64,000 nt of DNA from JAIBCM01 sp041395165 (lineage in GTDB: Bacteria > Verrucomicrobiota > Verrucomicrobiia > JADLBR01 > JAIBCM01), in the NCBI GenBank assembly GCA_041395165.1, contig JAWLBA010000003.1, forward strand, positions 106,033 through 170,032, written 5' to 3'. The position numbers and the translations under genes were made by a program. The notes below the pieces were generated by a model, which worked only from the letters and a program-made list of their open reading frames with translations, did not search any database and was not told where the DNA came from. How positions within the stretch are numbered: the first letter of the stretch is position 1; each line of letters begins with the position of its first letter. Shown here one piece after another: positions 30,291-38,657 of the stretch.

Positions 30291-30913
30291 AAATTAACTC
30301 CCTCAATTAATCTTTTAGCAGCCGGTTTACGATCCACGCGCTTGATGAATCTGTTCCGCACTTCATGGTGCAATAAAGCATCAACGGCGCTTTTACCACG
30401 ATATAGCAGGATTTTGGATCCCAAAGATTTGGTTAACACATCACGCACCCCCGCTTTGCTAATACTGAGCGCACACTGCCACCAGCAATGATTCAGTTCC
30501 TGGGGAAGCCGGTCGCAATAACACTTTTGCCCCACCATGGGTTCCCAAAACTTCATGAGAAATCGTGGCACCTTTAAGCACAACAGAAACCATATTTTCG
30601 TGCCGAATCGCCACCTTTACGAATCGCATCAGCCACTTCTTTTGCTTTACCAAAACCAATGCCCACTTTACTTTTTCGATCGCCTACAACAACCAGCGCA
30701 CTAAAACTAAAGCGACGACCTGCTACCTTGACCACTTTGGCACATCGATTCACAAACACAACCTTCCTCAACCGTATCGGAATCTTGTTCACTACGACCA
30801 CTGCCACCTCGCGAACGATAGCCTTCTGCTTTGGAAATCGAAGCCCCTTCCAAAGAAGCTTTCGGCGAAACCGGTTCTGACTCTAAAATAGGATCTTTTT
30901 CTTTTGCTGTCAT
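30287..30913 (-). CDS. rpsE: 30S ribosomal protein S5 (multiple frameshifts)
   Basis: The N-terminus (MTAKEKDPILESEPVSPKAS) is an acidic extension. The S5 core follows in other frames: VVFVNRCAKVVKVAGRRFSF, SALVVVGDRKSKVGIGFGKA, KEVADAIRKG, LKGATISHEVLGTHGGAKVL and SKAGVRDVLTKSLGS, ending HHEVRNRFIKRVDRKPAAK. At least four frame changes are needed. S5 acts in decoding accuracy at the mRNA entry channel and is universal, so sequence error is likely. rpmD (L30), which usually follows, is absent: the stop overlaps the rplO start. Confidence 0.85.
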
Positions 30914-30917
30914 ATTT

Positions 30918-31284
30918 TTAAAACTTTAATCCCCTTCACGCGCTCCATCTGCTAACGCTTTCACTTTCCCATGATATTTAAATCCGCCTCGATCAAAAAA
31001 CAACCGATTCAATCTTCTTTTCTTTCGCGCGTTGCTATTAATTTTCCAACTTCCGCCGCCGTAGCCACATTAGCTCGAGTCGAAGGCTTGGATTTTAATT
31101 CTTTTCCGTAGTCGCCACCGCTGCCAGAGTGAGTCCCTTTTCATCATTCACAATCTGAGCATAAATGTGATTGCCCGAAAAATGAATACTCCAAACGGGG
31201 ACGCTCTACAGAGCCTTGAATTTTTTTACGAGAAGCCTCTCATGAAGCCGTCGACGAGTTGCAGTTTTTAGTAAGCTTTGCCAT
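30918..31284 (-). CDS. rplR: 50S ribosomal protein L18 (multiple frameshifts)
   Basis: MAKLTKN starts at ATG 31284. In successive frames one reads LRKKIQGSVERPRL, FISGNHIYAQIVNDEKGLTL-like sequence, AAVATTEKELKSKPSTRAN, VATAAEVGKLIA and a C-terminal DRGGFKYHGKVKALADGARE with GLKF before the stop at 30918-30920. The 367-bp span is not a multiple of three. L18 binds 5S rRNA. It lies between rplF and rpsE as expected. At least four indels break it, probably errors. Confidence 0.8.
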
Positions 31285-31289
31285 AACCA

Positions 31290-31847
31290 TTATTTGCTTT
31301 GAGCCGTTTTACCTTCCTTACGAATGATATGTTCACCAGCATAGCGAACACCCTTACCTTTATAAGGCTCCGGTGGATAATAGCGACGAATATCCGCAGC
31401 CACCCGCTCCAACCAGCTGCTTATCGACACCTTCAATCGTTAAAGTTCATTCACTTTTTTCCCAGCAGCATCCGTTACAGTAATATTAATATCTGTCGGA
31501 ATCGGATAATGAATCGGATGAGAAAATCCTAAAATTAAGGTTAGCTTATCTCCTTGCACCGAGCTTTAAAACCCACACCTTGAATTTCTAATTTTTAGTA
31601 AAGCCGTCCTGAGCACCTTGCACCATATTAGCAATCAAACTGCGCGATAACCCATGCAACGCCTTGACACGAGACGAATCTCCACTGCGATCCAACAACA
31701 TCGTTTTATTCTCAACACGAATCACCAATCCTTCGGGAGCCGTATAACTTAACTTACCTTAGGCCCCTCCACTTGCACCGATCGTCCTGACACGGAAACC
31801 TTAACATTATCAGGAATTAAAATAGGTTTTTTACCAATTCGTGACAT
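31290..31847 (-). CDS. rplF: 50S ribosomal protein L6 (multiple frameshifts)
   Basis: MSRIGKKPILIPDNVKVSVS starts at ATG 31847, and the parts LSYTAPEGLVIRVENK, DSSRVKALHGLSRSLIANMV, IQGVGFKA, LGFSHPIHYPIPTDINITV and RRYYPPEPYKGKGVRYAGEH follow in order in different frames, ending KEGKTAQSK. All parts of both L6 domains are present. At least four compensating indels are needed. L6 lies near the factor-binding site of the large subunit. As with its three neighbours, error is more likely than decay. Confidence 0.85.
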
Positions 31848-31856
31848 AATTTCTCC

Positions 31857-32249
31857 CTAAGCAATATAGCAAAGCAGTTCGCCACCTACTTTTTGTTTTC
31901 TGGCCTCATGGCCACTCATGATTCCGCGCGAGGTAGAAACTACCGCCACACCTAAGCCTCCCAAAACTTTGGGAATTTCTTGCGAGCCCACATAACGACG
32001 ACGACCCGGCTTACTAATGCGAATGATCTGCGTGATCGGGCCTCGACGCGACGATGTTTTTAAAGTGACTTTTAAATCGGCTTTATTACCCTTTTTAACC
32101 ACTTCTACATCTTGAAGATAACCTTCCTGCTTAAAAATTTTTGCAATATCATTTTTAAGATTCGAGTAAGGTGCAATCACTTCACTTTTATTGGCGCGCG
32201 CTGCATTGCGAAGTTGCGTTAAAAAATCTGCTACAGGATCCGTAACCAT
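31857..32249 (-). CDS. rpsH: 30S ribosomal protein S8
   Basis: The 130-residue protein begins MVTDPVADFLTQLRNAARAN and ends with the conserved GGLGVAVVSTSRGIMSGHEA segment and a final GGELLCYIA. S8 binds the central domain of 16S rRNA and, in enteric bacteria, represses the spc operon. It is intact, 9 bp downstream end to end from the broken rplF, and lies at the boundary where the clean stretch begins. Confidence 0.97.
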   Translation of the reverse strand: MVTDPVADFLTQLRNAARANKSEVIAPYSNLKNDIAKIFKQEGYLQDVEVVKKGNKADLKVTLKTSSRRGPITQIIRISKPGRRRYVGSQEIPKVLGGLGVAVVSTSRGIMSGHEARKQKVGGELLCYIA

Positions 32250-32261
32250 ATCATCTTCTCC

Positions 32262-32447
32262 TTACCAACTCGCTTTCGTAACACCTGGCAACTCACCACG
32301 CGAAGCACGCTCTCTAAACTCGATGCGACTTAACCCAAAGCGACGCATATAAGCACGACGGCGACCCGTCACTTTACAACGATTATAAGCGCGCGCCTTA
32401 AATTTTGGCTTTCGCTTCTGTTTTTCAATCCAACATGTTTTTGCCAT
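32262..32447 (-). CDS. rpsN: 30S ribosomal protein S14, short form without zinc cysteines
   Basis: The 61-residue length and the ends (MAKTCWIEKQKRKPKFKARA, ...ELPGVTKASW) are those of the short, usually zinc-binding S14 (type Z). In the zinc-binding form the ligands are CxxC and CxxC. Here the first site reads CKVT and the second SRIE, so three of four cysteines are gone and zinc cannot be held in the usual way. S14 is in the 30S head. The gene is intact, between rplE and rpsH. Confidence 0.94.
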   Translation of the reverse strand: MAKTCWIEKQKRKPKFKARAYNRCKVTGRRRAYMRRFGLSRIEFRERASRGELPGVTKASW

Positions 32448-32448
32448 A

Positions 32449-33021
32449 CTAATTATTACCTGCTTTTCGGCCCGAGAACGGCATTCCCATTAATGCCAAT
32501 AACTCACGAGCTTCCTCATTATTTTTTGCTGTCGTAGCAATCGTGATATCAAAACCAAGATTACGTTTGACTTTTTCCAACTCAATTTCAGGAAAAATAG
32601 TTTGTTCTTTAATTCCTAGCGTATAATTGCCGTTCCCGTCAAATGATTTAGGCGAAACGCCACGAAAGTCGCGAATCGTCGGCAACGCAATACGCAATAA
32701 CCGTTCCAAAAATTCATACATCCGGCGACCGCGCAAAGTCACTTTTGCGCCAATTTCTTGATTCTCGCGCAACTTAAAATTGGAAATGCTTTTTTTCGCC
32801 CGCGTTTTAATAGGGCGTTGTCCTGTAATAGTAGCCATTTCATGCATAACTTCTTCCAAAGCCACCTTAATGTCAGGGGCAGAAGCCACACAACAGTTGA
32901 CCACGACTTTTTCAATTCGAGGTAATTGATGAATATTTTTAACTCCCAGTTTTTCTTTTAAAGCTGGAGCCACTTTTTCACGATACTCTTTCAAAAGTTG
33001 CGGCATAGATTCTGTCGTCAT
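32449..33021 (-). CDS. rplE: 50S ribosomal protein L5
   Basis: This 190-residue protein carries KVVVNCCVASAPDI, TGQRPIKTRAKKSISNFKLR and the DFRGVSPKSFDGNGNYTLGI region typical of L5, ending with LMGMPFSGRK. L5 binds 5S rRNA and bridges to S13 and the P-site tRNA. It is intact, between rplX and rpsN. Confidence 0.97.
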   Translation of the reverse strand: MTTESMPQLLKEYREKVAPALKEKLGVKNIHQLPRIEKVVVNCCVASAPDIKVALEEVMHEMATITGQRPIKTRAKKSISNFKLRENQEIGAKVTLRGRRMYEFLERLLRIALPTIRDFRGVSPKSFDGNGNYTLGIKEQTIFPEIELEKVKRNLGFDITIATTAKNNEEARELLALMGMPFSGRKAGNN

Positions 33022-33042
33022 AACTCTTAATTCTTAATCACT

Positions 33043-33309
33043 TTACTTCTTACTCACTTTTCTTCGCTTACTACTATCGTAGCGCGATGCCAACATTACA
33101 TTAGAAATAGGAAGCGAACCTTCTTTCTCCGTAATGCCACCCTCAGGATGAGCCTGGCTTTTACGAACGGCTTTCTTAATCAAACGAACTCCTTCCACCA
33201 ACACACGACTTTTATTGGAAATAAATCCCATAACTTTACCGCGCTTACCACGTTCGGCGCCGCTTATTACGACCACCTCATCTCCTCTTTTAACATGAAG
33301 CGAAGCCAT
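33043..33309 (-). CDS. rplX: 50S ribosomal protein L24
   Basis: The 88-residue protein has the KOW motif near its start (VKRGDEVVVISGAERGKRGK) followed by RVLVEGVRLIKKAVRKSQAH and a short basic tail. L24 starts large-subunit assembly and sits near the tunnel exit. It is shorter than the E. coli protein (about 104). It follows rplN by 2 bp. Intact. Confidence 0.96.
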   Translation of the reverse strand: MASLHVKRGDEVVVISGAERGKRGKVMGFISNKSRVLVEGVRLIKKAVRKSQAHPEGGITEKEGSLPISNVMLASRYDSSKRRKVSKK

Positions 33310-33311
33310 AA

Positions 33312-33677
33312 CTAGATAACCTCCGGTGCTAAGGAAATAATTTTCATAAAATTTTTCTCTCGCAACTCACGAGCCACTGGCCCGAAAATACGAGTTCCAC
33401 GAGGATTATTGTCCTTATCAATAATCACAATCGCATTGGAATCAAAACGCAAATAACTTCCATCAGAACGACGAATCGGATGTCGCGTTCGCACAATCAC
33501 TGCGTTAACTACTTCAGACTTTTTAACAGTCCCATCCGGCGCCGCTTTTTTCACGTTGACTTTAATCACATCGCCAATTTGGGCAATTAATGTTTTTTTA
33601 CCCAACACGCCAATCATGGTTGCCATACGAGCCCCCGTGTTATCGGCTACATCTAATCGACTTCGAATTTGCACCAT
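33312..33677 (-). CDS. rplN: 50S ribosomal protein L14
   Basis: The 121-residue protein contains RLDVADNTGARMATMIGVLG, then VVNAVIVRTRHPIRRSDGSY and RGTRIFGPVARELREKNFMK, the L14 signature end. It forms intersubunit bridges with 16S rRNA. It is intact and in the usual order, after rpsQ. Confidence 0.98.
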   Translation of the reverse strand: MVQIRSRLDVADNTGARMATMIGVLGKKTLIAQIGDVIKVNVKKAAPDGTVKKSEVVNAVIVRTRHPIRRSDGSYLRFDSNAIVIIDKDNNPRGTRIFGPVARELREKNFMKIISLAPEVI

Positions 33678-33684
33678 AACTCAC

Positions 33685-33960
33685 CTATTTTGTTAAAATT
33701 TCAACCAACTCCCATCGTTTGGTTCGACTAATGGGACGGGTTTCGCGAATTAAAACGCGATCGCCCACTTTAGCTTTTTGCTCTTCATCATGCGCATAAA
33801 ATTTCTTCGCCACGACAACAATCTTACCAAACCGAGGATGGGGCACGCGACGTTCCACCTTAACGGCAATCGTTTTCGCCATCGCATTGGATACGACCAC
33901 ACCCGCCCGCTCTTTACGAACGGCTTGTGGACGAGCTTCAGTAACTTGTGTTGCGCTCAT
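33685..33960 (-). CDS. rpsQ: 30S ribosomal protein S17
   Basis: The 91-residue OB-fold protein shows KERAGVVVSNAMAKTIAVKV and VGDRVLIRETRPISRTKRWE, with about ten extra residues at the N-terminus. S17 binds the 5' domain of 16S rRNA. Its start overlaps the end of rpmC by 4 bp, so the two are translationally coupled. Intact. Confidence 0.96.
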   Translation of the reverse strand: MSATQVTEARPQAVRKERAGVVVSNAMAKTIAVKVERRVPHPRFGKIVVVAKKFYAHDEEQKAKVGDRVLIRETRPISRTKRWELVEILTK

Positions 33961-34232
33961 GCTTTCCTCCTAGTGCTTGCTTTCTTTTTTGCTTTGCCTT
34001 CAGCTTTATCTTTGCTTTGCGGCTGGCGACTTTTAATAGTAAGCCCCTTTTTCTTTTCCGTAAGCGCAGTTTCCAATCGTGCCGTAGCGCGACGCAGATC
34101 ACGCAAACGACTGGGTTTTTCCAGTTGTCCGCTAGCTTGTTGCAGCCGAAGATTAAAATATTCCTGACGCAGTTCACGCTTCTTCATGACCAGTTCTTGT
34201 TCTGTTAAAGCGCGTGCTTCCATGATTTTCAT
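33957..34232 (-). CDS. rpmC: 50S ribosomal protein L29 with basic C-terminal extension
   Basis: Residues about 1-62 are the usual L29 two-helix hairpin (KKRELRQEYFNLRLQQASGQ, then LRDLRRATARLETALTEK). A further 28 residues form a Lys-rich tail (QSKDKAEGKAKKKASTRRKA). L29 lies at the tunnel exit and helps recruit trigger factor and SRP. Intact, between rplP and rpsQ. Confidence 0.94.
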   Translation of the reverse strand: MKIMEARALTEQELVMKKRELRQEYFNLRLQQASGQLEKPSRLRDLRRATARLETALTEKKKGLTIKSRQPQSKDKAEGKAKKKASTRRKA

Positions 34233-34251
34233 AAAAAATTCCTCACTCTAC

Positions 34252-34671
34252 TTATGAATGCTTATGCCTTGTAATAAAACGAGTGCGAATCGGTAACTTT
34301 GTCGCCGCTAAACGCAACGACTCCCGAGCCACACCTTCAGTTAAACCATCTAACTCAAAAATCATATTTCCAGGTCGCACCACCGCAACCCAATACTCCG
34401 GAGAACCTTTTCCTTTACCCATTCGGGTTTCCGGCGGACGTGAAGTCACAGATTTATCTGGAAAAAGACGAATCCATAACTTCCCTTTTCGTTTCATGTT
34501 GCGGGTTAATGCCACACGAGCTGCTTCGATCTGCGTGTTGGTCATCCAACAACGTTCTAATGCCTGTAAACCAAACTCGCCAAAGCTTAACTTCGTATTA
34601 CGAGAAGCAAACCCTTTACGGCTACCGCGCTGGGTTTTACGATATTTAACTCTTTTGGGTAATAATGCCAT
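34252..34671 (-). CDS. rplP: 50S ribosomal protein L16
   Basis: This 139-residue protein carries MALLPKRVKYRKTQRGSRKG, LQALERCWMTNTQIEAARVA and the conserved RMGKGKGSPEYWVAVVRPGN. The start MALLPKR replaces the common MLxPKR. L16 helps position aminoacyl-tRNA in the A site and is a late assembly protein. Intact, between rpsC and rpmC. Confidence 0.97.
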   Translation of the reverse strand: MALLPKRVKYRKTQRGSRKGFASRNTKLSFGEFGLQALERCWMTNTQIEAARVALTRNMKRKGKLWIRLFPDKSVTSRPPETRMGKGKGSPEYWVAVVRPGNMIFELDGLTEGVARESLRLAATKLPIRTRFITRHKHS

Positions 34672-34683
34672 AGTCCCTCAGGC

Positions 34684-35328
34684 TTACCGGGCTGCCGGTA
34701 CTGCCTCCTCCTTCTTACAAATCCAACATTTCACACCGATTTTTCCCGCTATGGTATTGGCTTCAGCAAAACCATAATCAATGTTAGCGCGCAACGTGTG
34801 CAAAGGCACTTTACCTTCACGATATTGCTCCGTTCGCGCGATTTCAGCCCCTCCCAAACGGCCTGCACAACGCACTTTAATACCTTCTGCACCAAAATCC
34901 ATTGCTGTTTGAACAGCTTTTTTCATCGCGCGACGATAAGAAATACGACGCTCCAGTTGCAAAGCAATATTTTCTGCTACGAGTTGCGCTTCTAACTCGG
35001 GTGTTTTGATTTCTTTAATTTCTACAGAAACTTCATTGGCTTCCGTCAAGTCGCTAATCTCTTTTTTGAGTGCGTCCAACTCTGCTCCCTTGCGACCAAT
35101 GATAATTCCCGGGCGAGCCGTAAAAATATTGACACGGACGCGATTCGTCGCTCGCTCAATAATGGTGCGCGCCACGGCAGCCGTTGCGAGCTTTCCTTTA
35201 AGAAAATCACGAATAGCAAAATCCTCATGCAAAAATTTTAAATAATCTTTTTTATTAGCATACCACATCGATCGCCAATTTTTGTTAAGGGCGATACGAA
35301 ATCCGATCGGGTTAACTTTCTGTCCCAT
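34684..35328 (-). CDS. rpsC: 30S ribosomal protein S3
   Basis: The 214-residue protein begins MGQKVNPIGFRIALNKNWRS and has a KH domain with the GxxG loop in ARPGIIIGRKGAELDALKKE, then the C-terminal domain with GIKVRCAGRLGGAEIARTEQ. S3 lines the mRNA entry channel and has helicase activity with S4 and S5. Intact, 3 bp after rplV. Confidence 0.97.
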   Translation of the reverse strand: MGQKVNPIGFRIALNKNWRSMWYANKKDYLKFLHEDFAIRDFLKGKLATAAVARTIIERATNRVRVNIFTARPGIIIGRKGAELDALKKEISDLTEANEVSVEIKEIKTPELEAQLVAENIALQLERRISYRRAMKKAVQTAMDFGAEGIKVRCAGRLGGAEIARTEQYREGKVPLHTLRANIDYGFAEANTIAGKIGVKCWICKKEEAVPAAR

Positions 35329-35331
35329 GCG

Positions 35332-35796
35332 TTATTCCTTTTTCTTTTTTGCGCTAGCAGCTTTCGTTGTTTTCTTTTTTTGTGGCTCCACAGAGACTGC
35401 CGCTTCATTTGATTCGGCTTTTTCTGCTTTGGCTTTCACTTGGTTTTTTTCTTTAACAATCGGTTGATCATCCGTGAGAATAATACGAATATGGCTCGTA
35501 CGCTTGCGAATGGGGCCTGCACTACCACGGGCTTTAGGTTGAAACCGTTTCATGGTAGGACCCTCACCAATCACAGCTTCTTTCACAAAGAGTGAGGCGG
35601 CTCGCAAATCTGCATTATTTTCCGCATTAGCAATAGCTGATTTCAAGGTCTTATCTACCAATCGCGCAGCTTTTTTCGGTGAAAATTTCAGAATATCCAA
35701 CGCTGCCGATGCCGGCAAACCCTGGATCTCTCGCGTGACTTCGCGCGCCTTAAAGGGCGAAATCTTCACATATTTGGTAATGGCTCTAACTTCCAT
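35332..35796 (-). CDS. rplV: 50S ribosomal protein L22 with Lys/Ala-rich C-terminal tail
   Basis: Residues about 1-110 are L22 (VKISPFKAREVTREIQGLPA, then GPTMKRFQPKARGSAGPIRK, the tunnel-loop region, and RTSHIRIILTD). About 40 further residues form a charged tail (KAEKAESNEAAVSVEPQKKK). L22 lines the exit tunnel and its loop is a macrolide-resistance site. It lies downstream of an unknown exported protein rather than directly after rpsS. Confidence 0.95.
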   Translation of the reverse strand: MEVRAITKYVKISPFKAREVTREIQGLPASAALDILKFSPKKAARLVDKTLKSAIANAENNADLRAASLFVKEAVIGEGPTMKRFQPKARGSAGPIRKRTSHIRIILTDDQPIVKEKNQVKAKAEKAESNEAAVSVEPQKKKTTKAASAKKKKE

Positions 35797-35797
35797 A

Positions 35798-36601
35798 TCA
35801 TTTTTCTAACTTAGGCAATTTTACTAATTTCACGCGAGCCTTGTTGCCTACCTCAATCTCGCTTTCAAAATTTTTTTCTATTAACGCACCACTTAACCGT
35901 TTTCTCACATCAACAATCCGACACAATGCTATCACTTTATCATCTTTCAAAACTTCAAATATCATACTTGGCTTCACGTCTTGTGCCCAACCTACATTTA
36001 ACACAATTAAATTAAGTTTGGTTTCATAACCGATGACTTCTGCATTGAGCAATCCAACATTTAATACGCTTTGCTTTTGTTTTTCGCGACTCGAAATAAC
36101 TTCTTTAGCTTGCGCCAATTCTTTTTCAAAAGCTTGTTTGTCTTGCGACGCCAACTTCATCTTAGGCAACAAATCTTCCGCACGAGTGATTACTTTTGCT
36201 AAAGCTTCAAATGCTTGCTTTCGCTCTTGTTCCGAGCGATAAAGACTTCCGAGAGTTGTCACAAGCTGTTCTTGCATACGTTTTTCATCTCCCGTTAATG
36301 CTTCTAATCCTAACGCCGCATCTCGACGTTTTCTTGATTCCAACTCACGCTGGCTTGCTTCCGCATCCGCATTCGCTGCAAACAATAATTTTTCTAACGC
36401 TTCTAGTGCTTTAGTTTTTTCTTCCAATTGTTGTTGCAAGGATTGAATCGTTTCTGTGTTCACAGATTGAGTGATTGAAAGAGAATTAGTCGCATGTAAC
36501 GACTTATTGACCTCCTCACCACTCACTTTTAGTGGCTTCAAAGAACTGATGGCTATCATCACCATCACCGCGCAACCCAGGGTTGTTACGGATTTTTTCA
36601 A
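35798..36601 (-). CDS. Exported coiled-coil protein of unknown function inside the S10 operon
   Basis: I do not recognise this 267-residue protein. It has a hydrophobic signal or anchor segment (about residues 6-27, LGCAVMVMIAISSLKPLKVS), a Gln/Glu/Ala/Lys-rich region from about 50 to 180 with strong coiled-coil character (SLQQQLEEKTKALEALEKLL), and a C-terminal beta-rich domain (about 180-263) with LNLIVLNVGWAQDVKPSMIF, then RIVDVRKRLSGALI. It starts 6 bp after the rpsS stop and ends 1 bp from the rplV start, so it must be co-transcribed with the ribosomal genes. Its envelope location does not fit ribosomal function. No homologue comes to mind with confidence. Confidence 0.75.
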   Translation of the reverse strand: MKKSVTTLGCAVMVMIAISSLKPLKVSGEEVNKSLHATNSLSITQSVNTETIQSLQQQLEEKTKALEALEKLLFAANADAEASQRELESRKRRDAALGLEALTGDEKRMQEQLVTTLGSLYRSEQERKQAFEALAKVITRAEDLLPKMKLASQDKQAFEKELAQAKEVISSREKQKQSVLNVGLLNAEVIGYETKLNLIVLNVGWAQDVKPSMIFEVLKDDKVIALCRIVDVRKRLSGALIEKNFESEIEVGNKARVKLVKLPKLEK

Positions 36602-36607
36602 ATCATT

Positions 36608-36889
36608 TTACTTGGCAGCAGCTTTCTCCGTGTGCGCACCATGTCGTTTGAAGGTGCGTGTCGGGGAAAACTCTCCCAAACGATGTCCAACCATGTTTTC
36701 TGTGACAAAAACAGAGTTAAAAATTTTACCATTATGAACGAGAAAAGTGTGTCCAACAAAATCAGGAACAATCAAAGATCGACGCGACCATGTTTTGATC
36801 GGTTTTTTTTGATTCTGTCCATTCATCTTTTCCACCTTTTCCAAAAGATGGTCATCAACAAAAGGTCCTTTTTTTAATGATCTGCCCAT
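36608..36889 (-). CDS. rpsS: 30S ribosomal protein S19
   Basis: MGRSLKKGPFVDDHLLEKVE and RSLIVPDFVGHTFLVHNGK with GHRLGEFSPTRTFKRHGAH are the classic S19 motifs; length 93. S19 binds the 30S head with S13. It is followed not by rplV but by an exported protein of unknown function. Intact. Confidence 0.98.
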   Translation of the reverse strand: MGRSLKKGPFVDDHLLEKVEKMNGQNQKKPIKTWSRRSLIVPDFVGHTFLVHNGKIFNSVFVTENMVGHRLGEFSPTRTFKRHGAHTEKAAAK

Positions 36890-36891
36890 AC

Positions 36892-37731
36892 TTATTTCTT
36901 CTTCCTACGTTGCACAATAAATTTATTACTCGGTTTCGCCAAAGCTCGAGTTTTCAAACCACGCGCGACTTGGCCCCAAGGAGAAACGAGATGTTGACGT
37001 CCGCCACCACCTTTACTTTTACCTTGTCCACCACCATTCGGGTGATCGATCGGGTTCATTACCATACCGCGCACGGTAGGACGAATTCCTAACCAGCGAG
37101 AACGACCTGCTTTGCCGATTGTATAATTCTCATGATCGGTGTTACCAATCTGACCAATCGTCGCATAGCAATTTTCATGAACTTTACGAATTTCTGTGGA
37201 CGGCAATTTAATCTGGGCATAACCCGAATCCACCGCCATGAGCGTGGCAGCTGAACCAGCACTGCGAACTAACTGTGCACCGCGACCTGGCATTAATTCA
37301 ATGTTATGAATCGGTGAAGAAAGAGGAATTTTTTTCAACGGCAAGCTGTTGCCCGGTTTGGGCTCCGCATTTTCACCTGCTTGAACTTGATCACCAACGG
37401 AAAGTCCAATAGGCGCGAGAATGTAAGCTTTTTCGCCATCCGAATATTTAATTAACGCAATGCGCGCAGAACGATTGGGATCGTATTCAATCGCTTCAAC
37501 TGTTGCGGCTATATCACGTTTCGTGCGTTTAAAATCGATTAAACGATAGCGTTGTTTGTGGCCACCGCCTTGATGGCGTCGAGTAATGCGTCCATAAGCA
37601 TTTCGGCCGCCAGATCGTTTCTTGGCTTCGGTCAGGGAACGTTCCGGTTTGGATTTGGTAATTTCCTGAAATACCGGACGCTCGGTAAAGCGCAAACTGG
37701 GTGTCAAAGGACGATAATTTTTAACTGCCAT
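36892..37731 (-). CDS. rplB: 50S ribosomal protein L2
   Basis: The 279-residue protein shows GGRNAYGRITRRHQGGGHKQ, LMPGRGAQLVRSAGSAATLM and the conserved VRGMVMNPIDHPNGGGQGKS, whose His is needed for peptidyl transfer. L2 is among the most conserved large-subunit proteins and links the subunits. The gene is intact and followed by rpsS after 2 bp. Confidence 0.98.
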   Translation of the reverse strand: MAVKNYRPLTPSLRFTERPVFQEITKSKPERSLTEAKKRSGGRNAYGRITRRHQGGGHKQRYRLIDFKRTKRDIAATVEAIEYDPNRSARIALIKYSDGEKAYILAPIGLSVGDQVQAGENAEPKPGNSLPLKKIPLSSPIHNIELMPGRGAQLVRSAGSAATLMAVDSGYAQIKLPSTEIRKVHENCYATIGQIGNTDHENYTIGKAGRSRWLGIRPTVRGMVMNPIDHPNGGGQGKSKGGGGRQHLVSPWGQVARGLKTRALAKPSNKFIVQRRKKK

Positions 37732-37743
37732 AACTTTCCCTCA

Positions 37744-38028
37744 TTAAACTAACGAAATTTTTTCCCCTTCTTTGAGTGTCACAACCGCTTTTTTCCAATC
37801 GGGTCGCTTTCCAAAATCAGCGCGGCGCTCTCTTTTTTTCTTACCTAGAACATTCAACGTATTAACGCGCGTAACTTTTTTATCAAACAATGTTTCCACG
37901 GCTTGTTTGATTTCTTGTTTCGTGGCACGAGTGTCCACATGAAAAAGGTATTGATTATGCTTATCGGAAAGCACTGTGCCCTTTTCTGTAATTCGAATTT
38001 TTTTAATAATATCAAAAGGATCGCGCAT
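37744..38028 (-). CDS. rplW: 50S ribosomal protein L23
   Basis: The 94-residue protein carries IRITEKGTVLSDKHNQYLFH, then KQEIKQAVETLFDKKVTRVN and a Lys/Arg-rich loop (LGKKKRERRADFGKRP). L23 is the docking site for trigger factor and SRP at the tunnel exit. Intact, between rplD and rplB. Confidence 0.97.
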   Translation of the reverse strand: MRDPFDIIKKIRITEKGTVLSDKHNQYLFHVDTRATKQEIKQAVETLFDKKVTRVNTLNVLGKKKRERRADFGKRPDWKKAVVTLKEGEKISLV

Positions 38029-38039
38029 AATTTTTCTCT

Positions 38040-38651
38040 CTATTGAAGTCGTTGTCCTAACGTTGTGAGCGCTTCGTTGCTAATAAAAATTTTGTTATAG
38101 CGCAATAGTTGTTCGGTATTCACATCCAGTGCTAAAACTGTTTCAACCTTAGGAACATTTCGGCTGGCTAAAAATAAATTAGCATTGGCCTTGGCTTCAA
38201 TCAAAAGCACAGAATTTTTTAATTTATTTTGCGCTAGCCAACCCATCAACTCTTTAGTTTTGGGTTGGGTTAATTCAAAATTCTCTACTACGTTCACATC
38301 ACCATTTTTAATTCTTTCGCCTAATGCTTTTCTCAAAGCAAGTTTTTTGGTTTTTTTAGAAATTTTCTTCGAATAATCACGGGGATGGGGACCAAAAACC
38401 ACACCACCACCACGCCACACAGGCGAAGCCGCATAACCCGCACGGGCACGACCGGTTCCTTTTTGGCGCCAAGGTTTTGAGCCTGATTTTTGCACCGTTG
38501 CTTTTGTTTTGACACTATGCGTTCCCGCGCGTCGATTTGCGCGCAAAGCAACAACAGCATCATGAACAGCTTGCGTGCCACGACCATTGGCAATGAATTC
38601 AACTTTCATTGTTTTTGCGGCTTGATCTAGAGTTAAAACTTTTGCGCTCAT
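38040..38651 (-). CDS. rplD: 50S ribosomal protein L4
   Basis: This 203-residue protein has the central loop KPWRQKGTGRARAGYAASPV that reaches the exit tunnel, followed by GGGVVFGPHPRDYSKKISKK. In E. coli L4 also represses the S10 operon; whether it does so here cannot be seen. Intact, 6 bp from rplC. Confidence 0.97.
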   Translation of the reverse strand: MSAKVLTLDQAAKTMKVEFIANGRGTQAVHDAVVALRANRRAGTHSVKTKATVQKSGSKPWRQKGTGRARAGYAASPVWRGGGVVFGPHPRDYSKKISKKTKKLALRKALGERIKNGDVNVVENFELTQPKTKELMGWLAQNKLKNSVLLIEAKANANLFLASRNVPKVETVLALDVNTEQLLRYNKIFISNEALTTLGQRLQ

Positions 38652-38657
38652 GATAAA

